Source: Palsa-1447 sp964509885 (GTDB taxonomy: Bacteria > Verrucomicrobiota > Verrucomicrobiia > Opitutales > Opitutaceae). Taken from it: a stretch of 20,417 bases of DNA. Below, piece by piece: positions 7,733 through 14,627 of the stretch; within the stretch, counting starts at the first letter, position 1, and each line of letters begins with the position of its first letter. The stretch spans positions 1 to 20,417 of the forward strand of contig CAZDZL010000054.1 in the NCBI GenBank assembly GCA_964509885.1, written 5' to 3'. The translations under genes and the position numbers were made by a program. Under the pieces are notes generated by a model, which saw only the letters and a program-made list of their open reading frames with translations, searched no databases and was not told the DNA's origin.

Positions 7733-9466
7733 TTACCAGAAGACGACGTTCAGGATGACGGTGAGGAGCATGACGAGCGCGCCCAGGGGGGCGACCCGCT
7801 TCCAGAACGGGGTGCCGACCTCGCCCTTGTCCTCGTGCGGCGTGAGGGACCAGACGAGGCCGCGCAGGTCGGCGTCCGACTTCTGCGAGGCCGTGACGAG
7901 CGAGATGAGGATCGTGGCGACGAAGCAGCTCGTCCACGCCCAGATCGCCGTCCAGAAGTTCTGGGCCATCTCGCTGGGATAGGTGTGGAGCACGTGGCCG
8001 AGCCAGCCGCCCTTGACGAGCGACATCGCCCCGACGGGAACCGTGAGCCCGTGGTGGATTGCGGCGGCCGCGGTCCCGATGAAGAGGCCCCAGAAGGCGC
8101 CGTGGCCCGTGGCGCGCTTCCAGAACATCCCGAGCAGGAAGGTCGCGAACAGCGGCGCGTTCACGAAGGCGAAGACGAGCTGCAGCACGTCCATGATGTT
8201 GTTGAACGCGTTGGCGAGGTACGCCGCGCACACGCTCAGGAGTATCCCGACGACCGTCGTCCAGCGGGCGACGTGCAGGTAGTGCTGGTCGGTGCGGTCC
8301 TTCGCGAAGTACGCCTGGTAGATGTCGTAGGTCCAGACGGTGTTGAAGGCCGTCACGTTGCCGGCCATTCCCGACATGAACGAGGCCAGGAGCGCCGTCA
8401 TCCCCAAGCCCAGCATGCCCGTCGGGAAGTAGTGGCCGAGCAGGTACGGGATCACCAGGTCGTAGTCGTAGGAGCCGTTCTTCATCGGCAGCTCGAAGCC
8501 GGCCGGCCCGCCGTGGGAGCTCTGGTACGTGAGCGCGATCGCGATCATGCCGGGCAGGATCACGAGGAACGGGAGCATCATCTTCGGGACGGCGGCGATC
8601 AGCGGCGTCCTGCGGGCGGCGGTCATCGTCTTCGCGGCCAGGGCGCGCTGCACGACGAGGAAGTCGGTGCACCAGTAGCCGAACGAGAGGACGAACCCGA
8701 GGCCCATCACCATGCCGAAGGACTCGACGCCGAGGGGATTCTGGGACGGTGAGCCCATGTGGCTCCAGGCCTGCGTCCACGCCCCGGGGGCGAAGCCCGC
8801 GGAGGTCGAGACGCCGACCAGCTTCTCCTTCAGCCCGCTCCAGCCGCCGACGTTCTTCAGGCCCAGGAACACGAGCGGCGCGAAGCCGAACACGATCATG
8901 AAGAACTGCAGGACCTCGTTGTAGATGGCCGAGGTCAGGCCGCCGAGGAAGATGTAGACGAGGACGATCGCGGCGGAGACGGCGATGCTCGGCGCGAAGT
9001 CCCAGTGGAGCAGGATGCCCATAAGCTTCGCCATGGCGTACATCGAGATGCCCGAGGAGAAGAGGGTCATGACCGCGAAGCTGAAGGCGTTGAAGCCCCT
9101 CGTCTTCTCGTCGAATCGCAGCTTGAGGTACTCCGGGACGGAGCGGGCCTTGGAGCCGTAGTAGAACGGCATCATGAACACCCCGAGGAACACCATCGCG
9201 GGGATGGCGCCCACCCAGTAGAAGTGGCTGGTCATGATCCCGTACTTGGCCCCCGAGGCCGCCATCCCGATGACCTCCTGGGCGCCGAGGTTGGCCGAGA
9301 GGAAGGCCAGGGCGGCGACCCAGCCGGGGATCGAGCGGGCCGAGGTCAGGAAGTCCCCGCTCCCCTTCATGTCGCCCTTCAGCTTCCAGCCTATGCCGAG
9401 GACGAAGACGAAATAGATCGCGACAATGAGGTAGTCGATGCTGCCAAGATGGATGATGGATTGCAT
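7733..9466 (-). CDS. Sodium:solute symporter (SSS family), sugar-type
   Basis: A 577-residue multi-spanning inner-membrane permease using the sodium gradient. It begins with a helix (DYLIVAIYFVFVLGIGWKLK), followed by the SSS core features GDFLTSARSIPGW, LSANLGAQEVIGMAASGAKY and RSVPEYLKLRFD. The signature region IFLGGLTSAIYNEVLQFFMI is at residues 172-191. Some 13 to 15 hydrophobic helices are apparent, and the C-terminus ends in one (LVMLLTVILNVVFW). Sequence style resembles the SGLT-like sugar branch rather than the proline or pantothenate transporters, but substrate is not determinable. The nearby GH and ROK genes make a hexose plausible. ATG 9466 follows CCCCAAAACCCCAGCCCC with no Shine-Dalgarno site. 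The gene leads a two-gene unit with the small membrane protein. Confidence 0.92.
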   Translation of the reverse strand: MQSIIHLGSIDYLIVAIYFVFVLGIGWKLKGDMKGSGDFLTSARSIPGWVAALAFLSANLGAQEVIGMAASGAKYGIMTSHFYWVGAIPAMVFLGVFMMPFYYGSKARSVPEYLKLRFDEKTRGFNAFSFAVMTLFSSGISMYAMAKLMGILLHWDFAPSIAVSAAIVLVYIFLGGLTSAIYNEVLQFFMIVFGFAPLVFLGLKNVGGWSGLKEKLVGVSTSAGFAPGAWTQAWSHMGSPSQNPLGVESFGMVMGLGFVLSFGYWCTDFLVVQRALAAKTMTAARRTPLIAAVPKMMLPFLVILPGMIAIALTYQSSHGGPAGFELPMKNGSYDYDLVIPYLLGHYFPTGMLGLGMTALLASFMSGMAGNVTAFNTVWTYDIYQAYFAKDRTDQHYLHVARWTTVVGILLSVCAAYLANAFNNIMDVLQLVFAFVNAPLFATFLLGMFWKRATGHGAFWGLFIGTAAAAIHHGLTVPVGAMSLVKGGWLGHVLHTYPSEMAQNFWTAIWAWTSCFVATILISLVTASQKSDADLRGLVWSLTPHEDKGEVGTPFWKRVAPLGALVMLLTVILNVVFW

Positions 9467-9492
9467 GGGGCTGGGGTTTTGGGGTCGCGCAA

Positions 9493-9520
9493 CCTATGGT
9501 GAAGCAAGGAGGTTGGTCAA
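9493..9520 (-). promoter_or_regulatory. Candidate sigma-70 promoter for the SSS symporter
   Basis: On the minus strand TTGACC (9520-9515) matches the -35 consensus in five of six bases. It is followed 16 bp later by CATAGG (9498-9493) as a weak -10. The predicted start of transcription would give a leader of about 20 bases before ATG 9466, all C-rich. The -10 match is poor, so this is tentative. Confidence 0.35.
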
Positions 9521-9604
9521 AGACCGAATCGCTCGGGCAAGGGAGGTGCCCGGGACTCGTCAAAGGCCTGTGAACCCCCGGGGCCTCGCCGGGCCTGTTT
9601 GACC
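9515..9604. promoter_or_regulatory. Cluster of inverted repeats in the SSS/822-aa-protein divergent spacer
   Basis: This 205-bp spacer holds several symmetric elements. GGTCAAAGACC is at 9515-9525. CGGGCA (9534-9539) pairs with TGCCCG (9547-9552). GTCAAAGGCC (9559-9568) is mirrored by GGCC-TG-TTTGAC (9592-9603). The word GTCAAA (or TTTGAC) therefore occurs three times. On the plus strand TTGACC (9599-9604) could be a -35 for the downstream gene, but no good -10 follows. One or more of these may be operators. No known regulator site is recognised. Confidence 0.35.
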
Positions 9605-9671
9605 CGCAAGCCCCAGTCGTTAGGGCTCGTCTGGCCCCCCGCATGGCGGCACTACTCATCCCGACCCGCCC

Positions 9672-12140
9672 ATGAACTCCCCGCGCAAACGATGGATCGT
9701 CGCCTCGGTCGCCGCCCTCGTGGTCGCGCTCGGCGCCGTCCTCTTCTGGCTGCACGCGCGCTCGAGCATCCCCGCCGACGAGGTCGCCGCGTTCCTCGAC
9801 GCGACCGTGGGGGCCGGCCGCGTCCGGTTCACCGTCACCGCCATGGAGCCCGTCCGCCAGGACGGCACCGGCCGGCAGGTCGCCGTCACGGCGAAGGCCT
9901 GGCTCGTGCAGCCCCTCTACAGGAAGGTCGACACCTCCGACTACCTGCAGCGGGAATTTCAGGTGGAGCCCGAGTCGGCCGCCGAGGCCCGCGCGCTCCT
10001 GCTCGACAAGGCCACCGCGAGGAACACGGTCCTGACGGGAGGGCGCCCCCTTCCGGCGGACCCCTTCCTGGTCGTCGTCCTGGAGCCGACGTCGCCGACC
10101 GACGTGTCCTTTGACTTCCAGGGGATACTGGACGCCCACCGCGCCGGCTCGGCTTGGGGCTTCTCCCTCGCCTCCGGCGGCATCCGCGGCGGTGGTCCCC
10201 AGGGCGAGCCGAGGTCCGCGTTCGAGCGACCCTCCTATGTCGCGGGCGACGCGGGCGATGCCGCGACCGTGCGCTCGCTCGTGTCGGACTTCCGTGCGTT
10301 CGCGGCGAGGGCGGCCAAGGTTCGCCACGCGGCTGAGATCGCCCGCACCGCCGCGCACGACGCTCGCCGCGCCTCCTTCCTGGCGCGCATCGCCCCGGGC
10401 CGGGTCTTCTCCGGCAGGGCCTCGGAGGCCGGCGAGCAGAACGGGACGCCGCTCTATCTCGAGATAACCGGCCTCACTCCGGACAACCGCATGACGGCGG
10501 TCCTGCGCAACGAGGGCGGATGGCACAACGCGCGCGCCTTCCAGGGATCCTGGTCCTCGGACGAGGACTTCCTGAGCCCCGCCCTCACCCTCACCTCCCC
10601 CGCCGCCCTGGCCGTCCGCAACGCGGGGCCGGTGCTCGAGAACACCCAGAACTGGACGCTCGAGTTGAAGATGGACCCCAGCGGCGAGCTGACGGGGCAG
10701 ACCCGGTACTTCCAATACAGGTTCCAGCCGCTCCTGCCGATTCAGGTCACCGAGCTGAAGGCGCGCCTGGAGGCGGAGTTTGAGAGGGCGCTCGCCGCCA
10801 CCCAGGCCGGCACGGTCTACCAGGGCTCGGTCTCTCCCGGCGCGCTCGCCGCCTCCGAGCCGGTGGTGCTGCAGGTGACCGGCCGCCTGGCGGACGGGCG
10901 ATCGTTCGAGGCGTCTCTCGAGTCAACGGCCCATCCCTGGTCCCGGCCGCTCCACGGCACGATCATCGACAACGCCAGGCGCTCCGGCGGCGAGCCCCTG
11001 AGGCTGCGGACGTCGGCGCGGGAGGCGGTCGAGGACGCGCCCCCAGCGTCCATGCTGGGGGACCCTGAGGATCTCGAGCTGAGCCTCGGCCTCTCGGGCG
11101 GCTCGCTCGCCGGCGGGGACGGACGCTACACGTACCAGCTTGCGCCCGCCGGCAACGCGGACCTCGGGCGCCTTGAGGCCGCCCGTGCCGATCGCGCGCG
11201 CCTGATCCGGGAGATCGTCCGGCCGGGAATGGCCCTCGACGGCACCCTGCGCGAGGACCAGGGCTTCATCACCCACGCGCGCCTCGAGGTCGTCGGGCTC
11301 GACCGCGCCTCGGGCGCCGTGACGGTGACCGTGCGCTCCCTCGCGCGACCCGGGGTCTTCCGGGACTTCGCCGGCACCTGCGACCCGCCGAGCGGGCTGA
11401 TGGCGCTCAGCGCCGCGGCGCGCGGACGGTACGGCGACGACGGCAGCTTCGACATCCCGTTCCTGACCAGCCCCGCCGCGAGCTCGCTCCACCTGGAGCT
11501 CGCAGGGAAGTCGCTCGCCGGCAGGATCGAGGGCGACCCGCACTGGGCCCTGGAATTCCCCGCGGCGGCGTTCCTGTCCGCCCCGACGGAGCTCGACGAG
11601 CCCGGCTCGCCGCCCGCGGACGGCTCCGTCTTCCCGGCCTTTCCGAAGGCTGCCGGGGCCTACCTCCTCGGCAAGGCCGGCTGGCTCCCCATGCCGAGAA
11701 ACCAGGGCCACGTGGTCGCGGAGACCATCACCCTGAAGACCGAGAAGAAGGCCCCGCCCACCCTGCTCGGCGCCGTCAACGCGGGGCTGGACGAGGCCCT
11801 GAAGTCAAAGGACAAGGCGAAGGTCACCTACCTGGAATTCGACGGGAAGGACGTGCCGCCCGTTTCCTCAGGGCAGTCCGTCGTCGTCCTCTATGTAGGT
11901 CCGGAGCCGTCCGGCGAACCGGCCGTGGAGCTCGCGCCGACGGAAGTGCAGAGTGACGGCCAGCGCTGGCTCGAGATCACCGAGAGGCAGGACAAGGGGA
12001 TCCGCTTTGGCGAGCGCAGGATGGCGGCCTTTGTGAGGCGCCCGGCTCCGGGGTATATCCTCCTCACGACGACCGGGACGCTTGCGCCCGGGTCCTATGC
12101 CTTCAGGGCCGACCAGGGCTACGAGCTGACCCAGGAGTGA
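9672..12140 (+). CDS. Membrane-anchored protein of unknown function with three repeated modules
   Basis: An 822-residue protein that I do not recognise. An N-terminal basic stretch and helix (RKRWIVASVAALVVALGAVLFW, positions 5-26) suggests an inner-membrane anchor or uncleaved signal with the rest outside the cytoplasm. Residues 31-202 form a first domain. Residues about 203-352, 353-491 and 492-631 are three diverged copies of one module: a charged helix, a 'PGRVFSG' strand, an 'LEITGL....TAVL' hairpin, an 'FQGSW' strand and a final 'LELKMD.SGELTG' strand. Residues 632-822 form a C-terminal domain that begins AGAYLLGKAGWLPMP and ends GSYAFRADQGYELTQE. No catalytic motif is apparent, so a binding or structural role is more likely than an enzyme. 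It is transcribed away from the symporter and convergent with the toxin-antitoxin pair. Confidence 0.8.
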   Translation: MNSPRKRWIVASVAALVVALGAVLFWLHARSSIPADEVAAFLDATVGAGRVRFTVTAMEPVRQDGTGRQVAVTAKAWLVQPLYRKVDTSDYLQREFQVEPESAAEARALLLDKATARNTVLTGGRPLPADPFLVVVLEPTSPTDVSFDFQGILDAHRAGSAWGFSLASGGIRGGGPQGEPRSAFERPSYVAGDAGDAATVRSLVSDFRAFAARAAKVRHAAEIARTAAHDARRASFLARIAPGRVFSGRASEAGEQNGTPLYLEITGLTPDNRMTAVLRNEGGWHNARAFQGSWSSDEDFLSPALTLTSPAALAVRNAGPVLENTQNWTLELKMDPSGELTGQTRYFQYRFQPLLPIQVTELKARLEAEFERALAATQAGTVYQGSVSPGALAASEPVVLQVTGRLADGRSFEASLESTAHPWSRPLHGTIIDNARRSGGEPLRLRTSAREAVEDAPPASMLGDPEDLELSLGLSGGSLAGGDGRYTYQLAPAGNADLGRLEAARADRARLIREIVRPGMALDGTLREDQGFITHARLEVVGLDRASGAVTVTVRSLARPGVFRDFAGTCDPPSGLMALSAAARGRYGDDGSFDIPFLTSPAASSLHLELAGKSLAGRIEGDPHWALEFPAAAFLSAPTELDEPGSPPADGSVFPAFPKAAGAYLLGKAGWLPMPRNQGHVVAETITLKTEKKAPPTLLGAVNAGLDEALKSKDKAKVTYLEFDGKDVPPVSSGQSVVVLYVGPEPSGEPAVELAPTEVQSDGQRWLEITERQDKGIRFGERRMAAFVRRPAPGYILLTTTGTLAPGSYAFRADQGYELTQE
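10278..11564 (+). repeat. Three tandem diverged protein modules of about 140 residues
   Basis: Copies lie at about 10278-10727, 10728-11144 and 11145-11564. Matching positions are PGRVFSGRA / AGTVYQGSV / PGMALDGTL, then YLEITGL / VLQVTGR / RLEVVGL. Next are ARAFQGSW / SRPLHGTI / FRDFAGTC, and finally WTLELKMDPSGELTG / LELSLGLSGGSLAGG / LHLELAGKSLAGRIE. Each is preceded by an Ala/Arg/Glu-rich helix. DNA identity is not obvious, so the duplication is old. Boundaries are approximate. Confidence 0.7.
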
Positions 12141-12173
12141 CTCGGGTCGCGTCAGACCAGCGCATGCTCGACC

Positions 12174-12572
12174 TCACCAGACGGTGGCGACTGCTAACGA
12201 GGCGCTGATGTTTGCGTCCTTTGTAATGAGCGGGATCCGATGTATCTTTGCGGTAGCGGTGATCACACGGTCGAACTGGTCGCCGTGAGGGAGCGGCAGC
12301 CCCGGCGCGGCAATCGCGATGTCGAGCGTGACGGGGAGCACGTTCACATGGTCGAGCATCAACCCCAGGATCCCAGCCGGTGATCCCTTGAAGGAGATGC
12401 GGCCGGAGAAGAGCAGGAGGCCAATCTCCTGAAGGGTGACATCCGAGATTCCTAATTGCTCGTACGGTGTCGTGCTGATCGCGCGCGCGGCTCTGGTGCT
12501 AAGCCGGTCCTCGTCGGTCGCCGCCCAGATGAAGGCGTGGGTATCCAGCAGGTATTTGACGCGAGCCGTCAC
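12174..12572 (-). CDS. PIN-domain toxin, VapC-like
   Basis: A PIN-domain protein of about 132 residues, expected to be a magnesium-dependent RNase acting as the toxin of a type II pair. The acidic residues are the Asp in KYLLDTHAFIWA, the Glu in ISDVTLQEIG, two Asp in HGDQFDRVITATA and the Asp in LITKDANI, a complete PIN active site. I place the start at GTG 12572. It overlaps the antitoxin stop as GTGA, and the protein then starts just before the first strand. An ATG at 12587 in the same frame is the alternative and adds five residues. Base composition is visibly less GC-rich than flanking genes, which suggests acquisition. It is convergent with the 822-residue protein gene with a 33-bp gap. 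Confidence 0.87.
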   Translation of the reverse strand: MTARVKYLLDTHAFIWAATDEDRLSTRAARAISTTPYEQLGISDVTLQEIGLLLFSGRISFKGSPAGILGLMLDHVNVLPVTLDIAIAAPGLPLPHGDQFDRVITATAKIHRIPLITKDANISASLAVATVW

Positions 12573-12790
12573 AGCGAGGGTGTCCAAGCGTCATTCGCAA
12601 GAGTTGGTGACGTCAGGTCATCCCTAATCGCGATCTTGCCTTTCGCGGAACCGAGTAGCGACCTGCGGGAAGAGGCCGCCGTGAAAAGGAAATCACCCTC
12701 CTTGTCCTTGACGCGAATGGTCTCTCCCCTGCGCGCCCTGGCCTTGAACGAGCTGAACGTGCGGAGAAAGGTACGGGTATTTGTCATCAT
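12569..12790 (-). CDS. Antitoxin of the PIN pair, possibly Phd/YefM-like
   Basis: A 73-residue protein immediately upstream of the PIN toxin and overlapping it by four bases. The N-terminal half (TFSSFKARARRGETIRVKDK) has the 'helix then rGE.i.v.d' pattern of Phd/YefM-type DNA-binding antitoxins. The C-terminal part is short and poorly structured, as expected for a toxin-neutralising tail. Assignment to Phd/YefM rather than another antitoxin family is tentative, but context makes the antitoxin role strong. Two ATG codons are adjacent at 12790 and 12787, either of which may start. Upstream lie two 11-bp palindromes and a half-site at 19-bp spacing, probably where it represses its own operon. 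No Shine-Dalgarno site is visible. Confidence 0.75.
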   Translation of the reverse strand: MMTNTRTFLRTFSSFKARARRGETIRVKDKEGDFLFTAASSRRSLLGSAKGKIAIRDDLTSPTLANDAWTPSL

Positions 12791-12829
12791 GTTTGGAACT
12801 TGTCAGACAAACGTGATATTGTCAAACAA
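12781..12829 (-). promoter_or_regulatory. Operator array of the toxin-antitoxin operon
   Basis: TTGTCAGACAA (12800-12810) is a perfect 11-bp palindrome around a central A. TTGTCAAACAA (12819-12829) is the same site with one mismatch. A half-site TTGTC begins at 12781, so the three copies start exactly 19 bp apart. The half-site overlaps the start codons of the antitoxin. On the minus strand the outer copy contains TTGACA, a perfect -35 box (12825-12820), although the -10 at 17 bp (CAAGTT) is poor. Binding by the antitoxin or complex to repress this promoter is inferred. Confidence 0.6.
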
Positions 12830-12937
12830 TCCGCCCGTCGTTGCTGCACGGGAGCGCCGCGGTCTCCAATCGTAGAACCAGATTCCATCAACCCGTCCCA
12901 TCCGCACACGTGTCCCCGATCTTTGGAGTAGACAAAA

Positions 12938-13021
12938 TGGTGGTGGAGGTTGGATTCGAACCAACGGTCTCGTAAGAGGGGAGATTTACAGTCTCCGGAG
13001 CGGCCACTGCTCAACTCCACC
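12938..13021 (-). tRNA. tRNA-Tyr (anticodon GUA)
   Basis: A complete 84-nt tRNA including an encoded CCA. The acceptor stem is GGTGGAG with CTCCACC, and the discriminator is A. The D arm is GAGC-AGTGGCC-GCTC. The anticodon stem GGAGA/TCTCC holds loop CTGTAAA with anticodon GTA at 12989-12987. A long variable arm CTC-TTAC-GAG is typical of bacterial tRNA-Tyr. The T arm is GTTGG-TTCGAAT-CCAAC. A TTTT run follows the CCA immediately. Confidence 0.97.
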
Positions 13022-13034
13022 AACGCAAACGCCG

Positions 13035-13063
13035 AAACATCCACGGGCGCGGGGTTCCGTCAA
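13035..13063 (-). promoter_or_regulatory. Candidate promoter of tRNA-Tyr
   Basis: On the minus strand TTGACG (13063-13058) is a five-of-six -35 match. It is followed after 17 bp by ATGTTT (13040-13035), or after 16 bp by GATGTT, as a weak -10. Transcription would begin about 5 to 10 bases before the mature tRNA 5' end at 13021. The spacing fits a short-leader tRNA gene. The -10 is weak, so confidence is moderate. Confidence 0.45.
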
Positions 13064-13132
13064 GGTCCATTTTGGCCGCGCGCCAGTTGCGCCTCGCCCG
13101 CGCCCTTATCCTAGTGCTTCCTCTGGGCTGAC

Positions 13133-14569
13133 ATGACCGAGGTGAACCAGTTCATCGACCGCTTCATTCCCGGGGGCTTCCTGGCCCACCTGTCCACGAT
13201 CGTGGGGTTCCTTCTTGCGATCTTCTTCTTCGCGAGGCTGATGCACGAGCGCAGGGCCCCGGCGAACACGTTTGCCTGGATGCTGGTCGTGGTCTTCATC
13301 CCCTGGCTCGGGGTGCCCCTCTACCTCATGCTCGGCGGCCGCAAGCTTAGGAAGCTGGTACGGGACAAGAAGGCGCTGCTCCAGGAGGTCCCGTCGATCT
13401 GCACGGCAGAGACCCACCACGTCTGCGCGCCCGTGGCCAAGACGGTGGAGGCCGCCGGGGGCTTCGCGCCCGTGGGCGGCAACCAGGTCCGCTTCCTCGT
13501 CACGGGAGAGGAGGAATTCGCGGAGCTGGAGAGCCGGATACTGGGCGCCAAGCACTCCATCCACATCGCCACCTTCATCCTGAGCAACGACGCGACGGGC
13601 CGCCGGTTCGTGGAGATCCTCGCCCAGAAGGCGCGGGAGGGCGTGAAGGTGCGCCTGCTCCTGGACGCCCTCGGCTGCTTCCCGACGTCGCGGGGCTTCG
13701 TCGACCCCGTCCGGAAGGCGGGCGGCGAGGTCGGGCGCTTCATGCCGGTCATGCCCTTTGCCTCGCGCGGGTCGGCAAACCTGCGAAGCCACAGGAAGGT
13801 CGCGATCTTCGACGGGGCCGCGGCGATCATCGGCGGGCGCAACGTGGCCACGGAGTACATGGGCCCCACGCCGAACCCGAAAAGGTGGCGCGACTTCGGC
13901 GCGGTGATCGAGGGCCCCGGCGCCGTCGTCCTTGGCGAGGTGTTCATCGCGGACTGGTGCTTCGTCACGAGCCAGCCGCCGGACGTTGTGCGCGCGGACG
14001 CCCAGGCGGGCGGCGCGCCCATCAGGGGGGAGTGCGAGCTCCAGGTGGTCGCCAGCGGACCGGACGTCCCCGGCGACCCGCTCTACGAGGGCATCCTCTC
14101 CATGATCCAGCAGGCCGAGAAGGACATCTGGATCGTGACCCCGTACTTCATACCGGACGAGGTGCTCCTTCGCTCCATGATCGTGAAGGCGCGCGCCGGC
14201 TGCAACGTGACGCTCGTCGTCCCTGAGAGGTCGAACCACCCCGTGACCGACTTCGCGCGCCGCAACTTCACCCGCCAGCTCAGGAAGGCCGGCGGGCACG
14301 TGCTCCTGTACACCCCCGGGATGATCCACGCCAAGGCGATCGTCATCGACGGCACCGTGGCGCTCTTCGGCTCGCCGAACTTCGACCTGAGGAGCCTCTT
14401 CGTCAATTTCGAGGTCGGCGTGCTGGTCTACACGGCGCCCGAGGTGGCCCGGGTCCGGGCGTGGGTCGACGACGTGATGACCCAGTGCGTCGTCCCCGGG
14501 GAGGCGAAGTCGAGCCTGCTGACGAGCATCGCGGAGGACCTCTGCGGGCTTCTGGCGCCGATGCTCTGA
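13133..14569 (+). CDS. cls: Cardiolipin synthase (phospholipase D family)
   Basis: A 478-residue membrane enzyme that joins phosphatidylglycerol units into cardiolipin. The N-terminus has two helices (about 16-35 and 44-65, with APANTFAWMLVVVFIPWLGV), the usual 'PLDc_N' membrane segment. Two phospholipase D HKD motifs follow: HRKVAIFDG with IIGGRN after it, and HAKAIVIDGTVALFGSPNFD in the C-terminal half. Both have the full HxKxxxxD pattern, so the enzyme should be active. The length is typical. The ATG at 13133 directly precedes the first helix and has no Shine-Dalgarno site. It is divergent from tRNA-Tyr, and the GH74 gene starts 58 bp downstream on the same strand with no evident terminator between them. 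Confidence 0.94.
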   Translation: MTEVNQFIDRFIPGGFLAHLSTIVGFLLAIFFFARLMHERRAPANTFAWMLVVVFIPWLGVPLYLMLGGRKLRKLVRDKKALLQEVPSICTAETHHVCAPVAKTVEAAGGFAPVGGNQVRFLVTGEEEFAELESRILGAKHSIHIATFILSNDATGRRFVEILAQKAREGVKVRLLLDALGCFPTSRGFVDPVRKAGGEVGRFMPVMPFASRGSANLRSHRKVAIFDGAAAIIGGRNVATEYMGPTPNPKRWRDFGAVIEGPGAVVLGEVFIADWCFVTSQPPDVVRADAQAGGAPIRGECELQVVASGPDVPGDPLYEGILSMIQQAEKDIWIVTPYFIPDEVLLRSMIVKARAGCNVTLVVPERSNHPVTDFARRNFTRQLRKAGGHVLLYTPGMIHAKAIVIDGTVALFGSPNFDLRSLFVNFEVGVLVYTAPEVARVRAWVDDVMTQCVVPGEAKSSLLTSIAEDLCGLLAPML

Positions 14570-14627
14570 GACACCTTCCCGTTTGCTTTTCCGTGGCGCG
14601 GCCGGTCACACTTGTCCCCGAAACCCC

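Noticed and set aside
9464..9485. G-quadruplex in the GGGG-CT-GGGG-TTTT-GGGG stretch before the symporter
   Set aside because: Only three G runs are present, so an intramolecular quadruplex is not complete. The sequence is better seen as one of the C-rich leaders on the coding strand.
7713..10715. A 1000-codon open frame on the minus strand covering the symporter and part of the 822-residue protein gene
   Set aside because: It overlaps the clear symporter gene in another frame, is low-complexity Arg/Gly/Pro/Leu sequence, and is expected by chance in such GC-rich DNA.
12178..12188. Possible att-like duplicate of the tRNA-Tyr 3' end near ACGGTGGCG
   Set aside because: Only a few bases match GGTGGTGGAG; far too short for an attachment site, and no integrase is present.
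12906..12913. ACACGTGT palindrome downstream of tRNA-Tyr
   Set aside because: An isolated 8-bp palindrome with no neighbouring gene start; likely chance.
12787..13044. An 85-codon minus-strand frame upstream of the antitoxin
   Set aside because: It reads through the tRNA-Tyr gene and the operator, so it is a chance frame.
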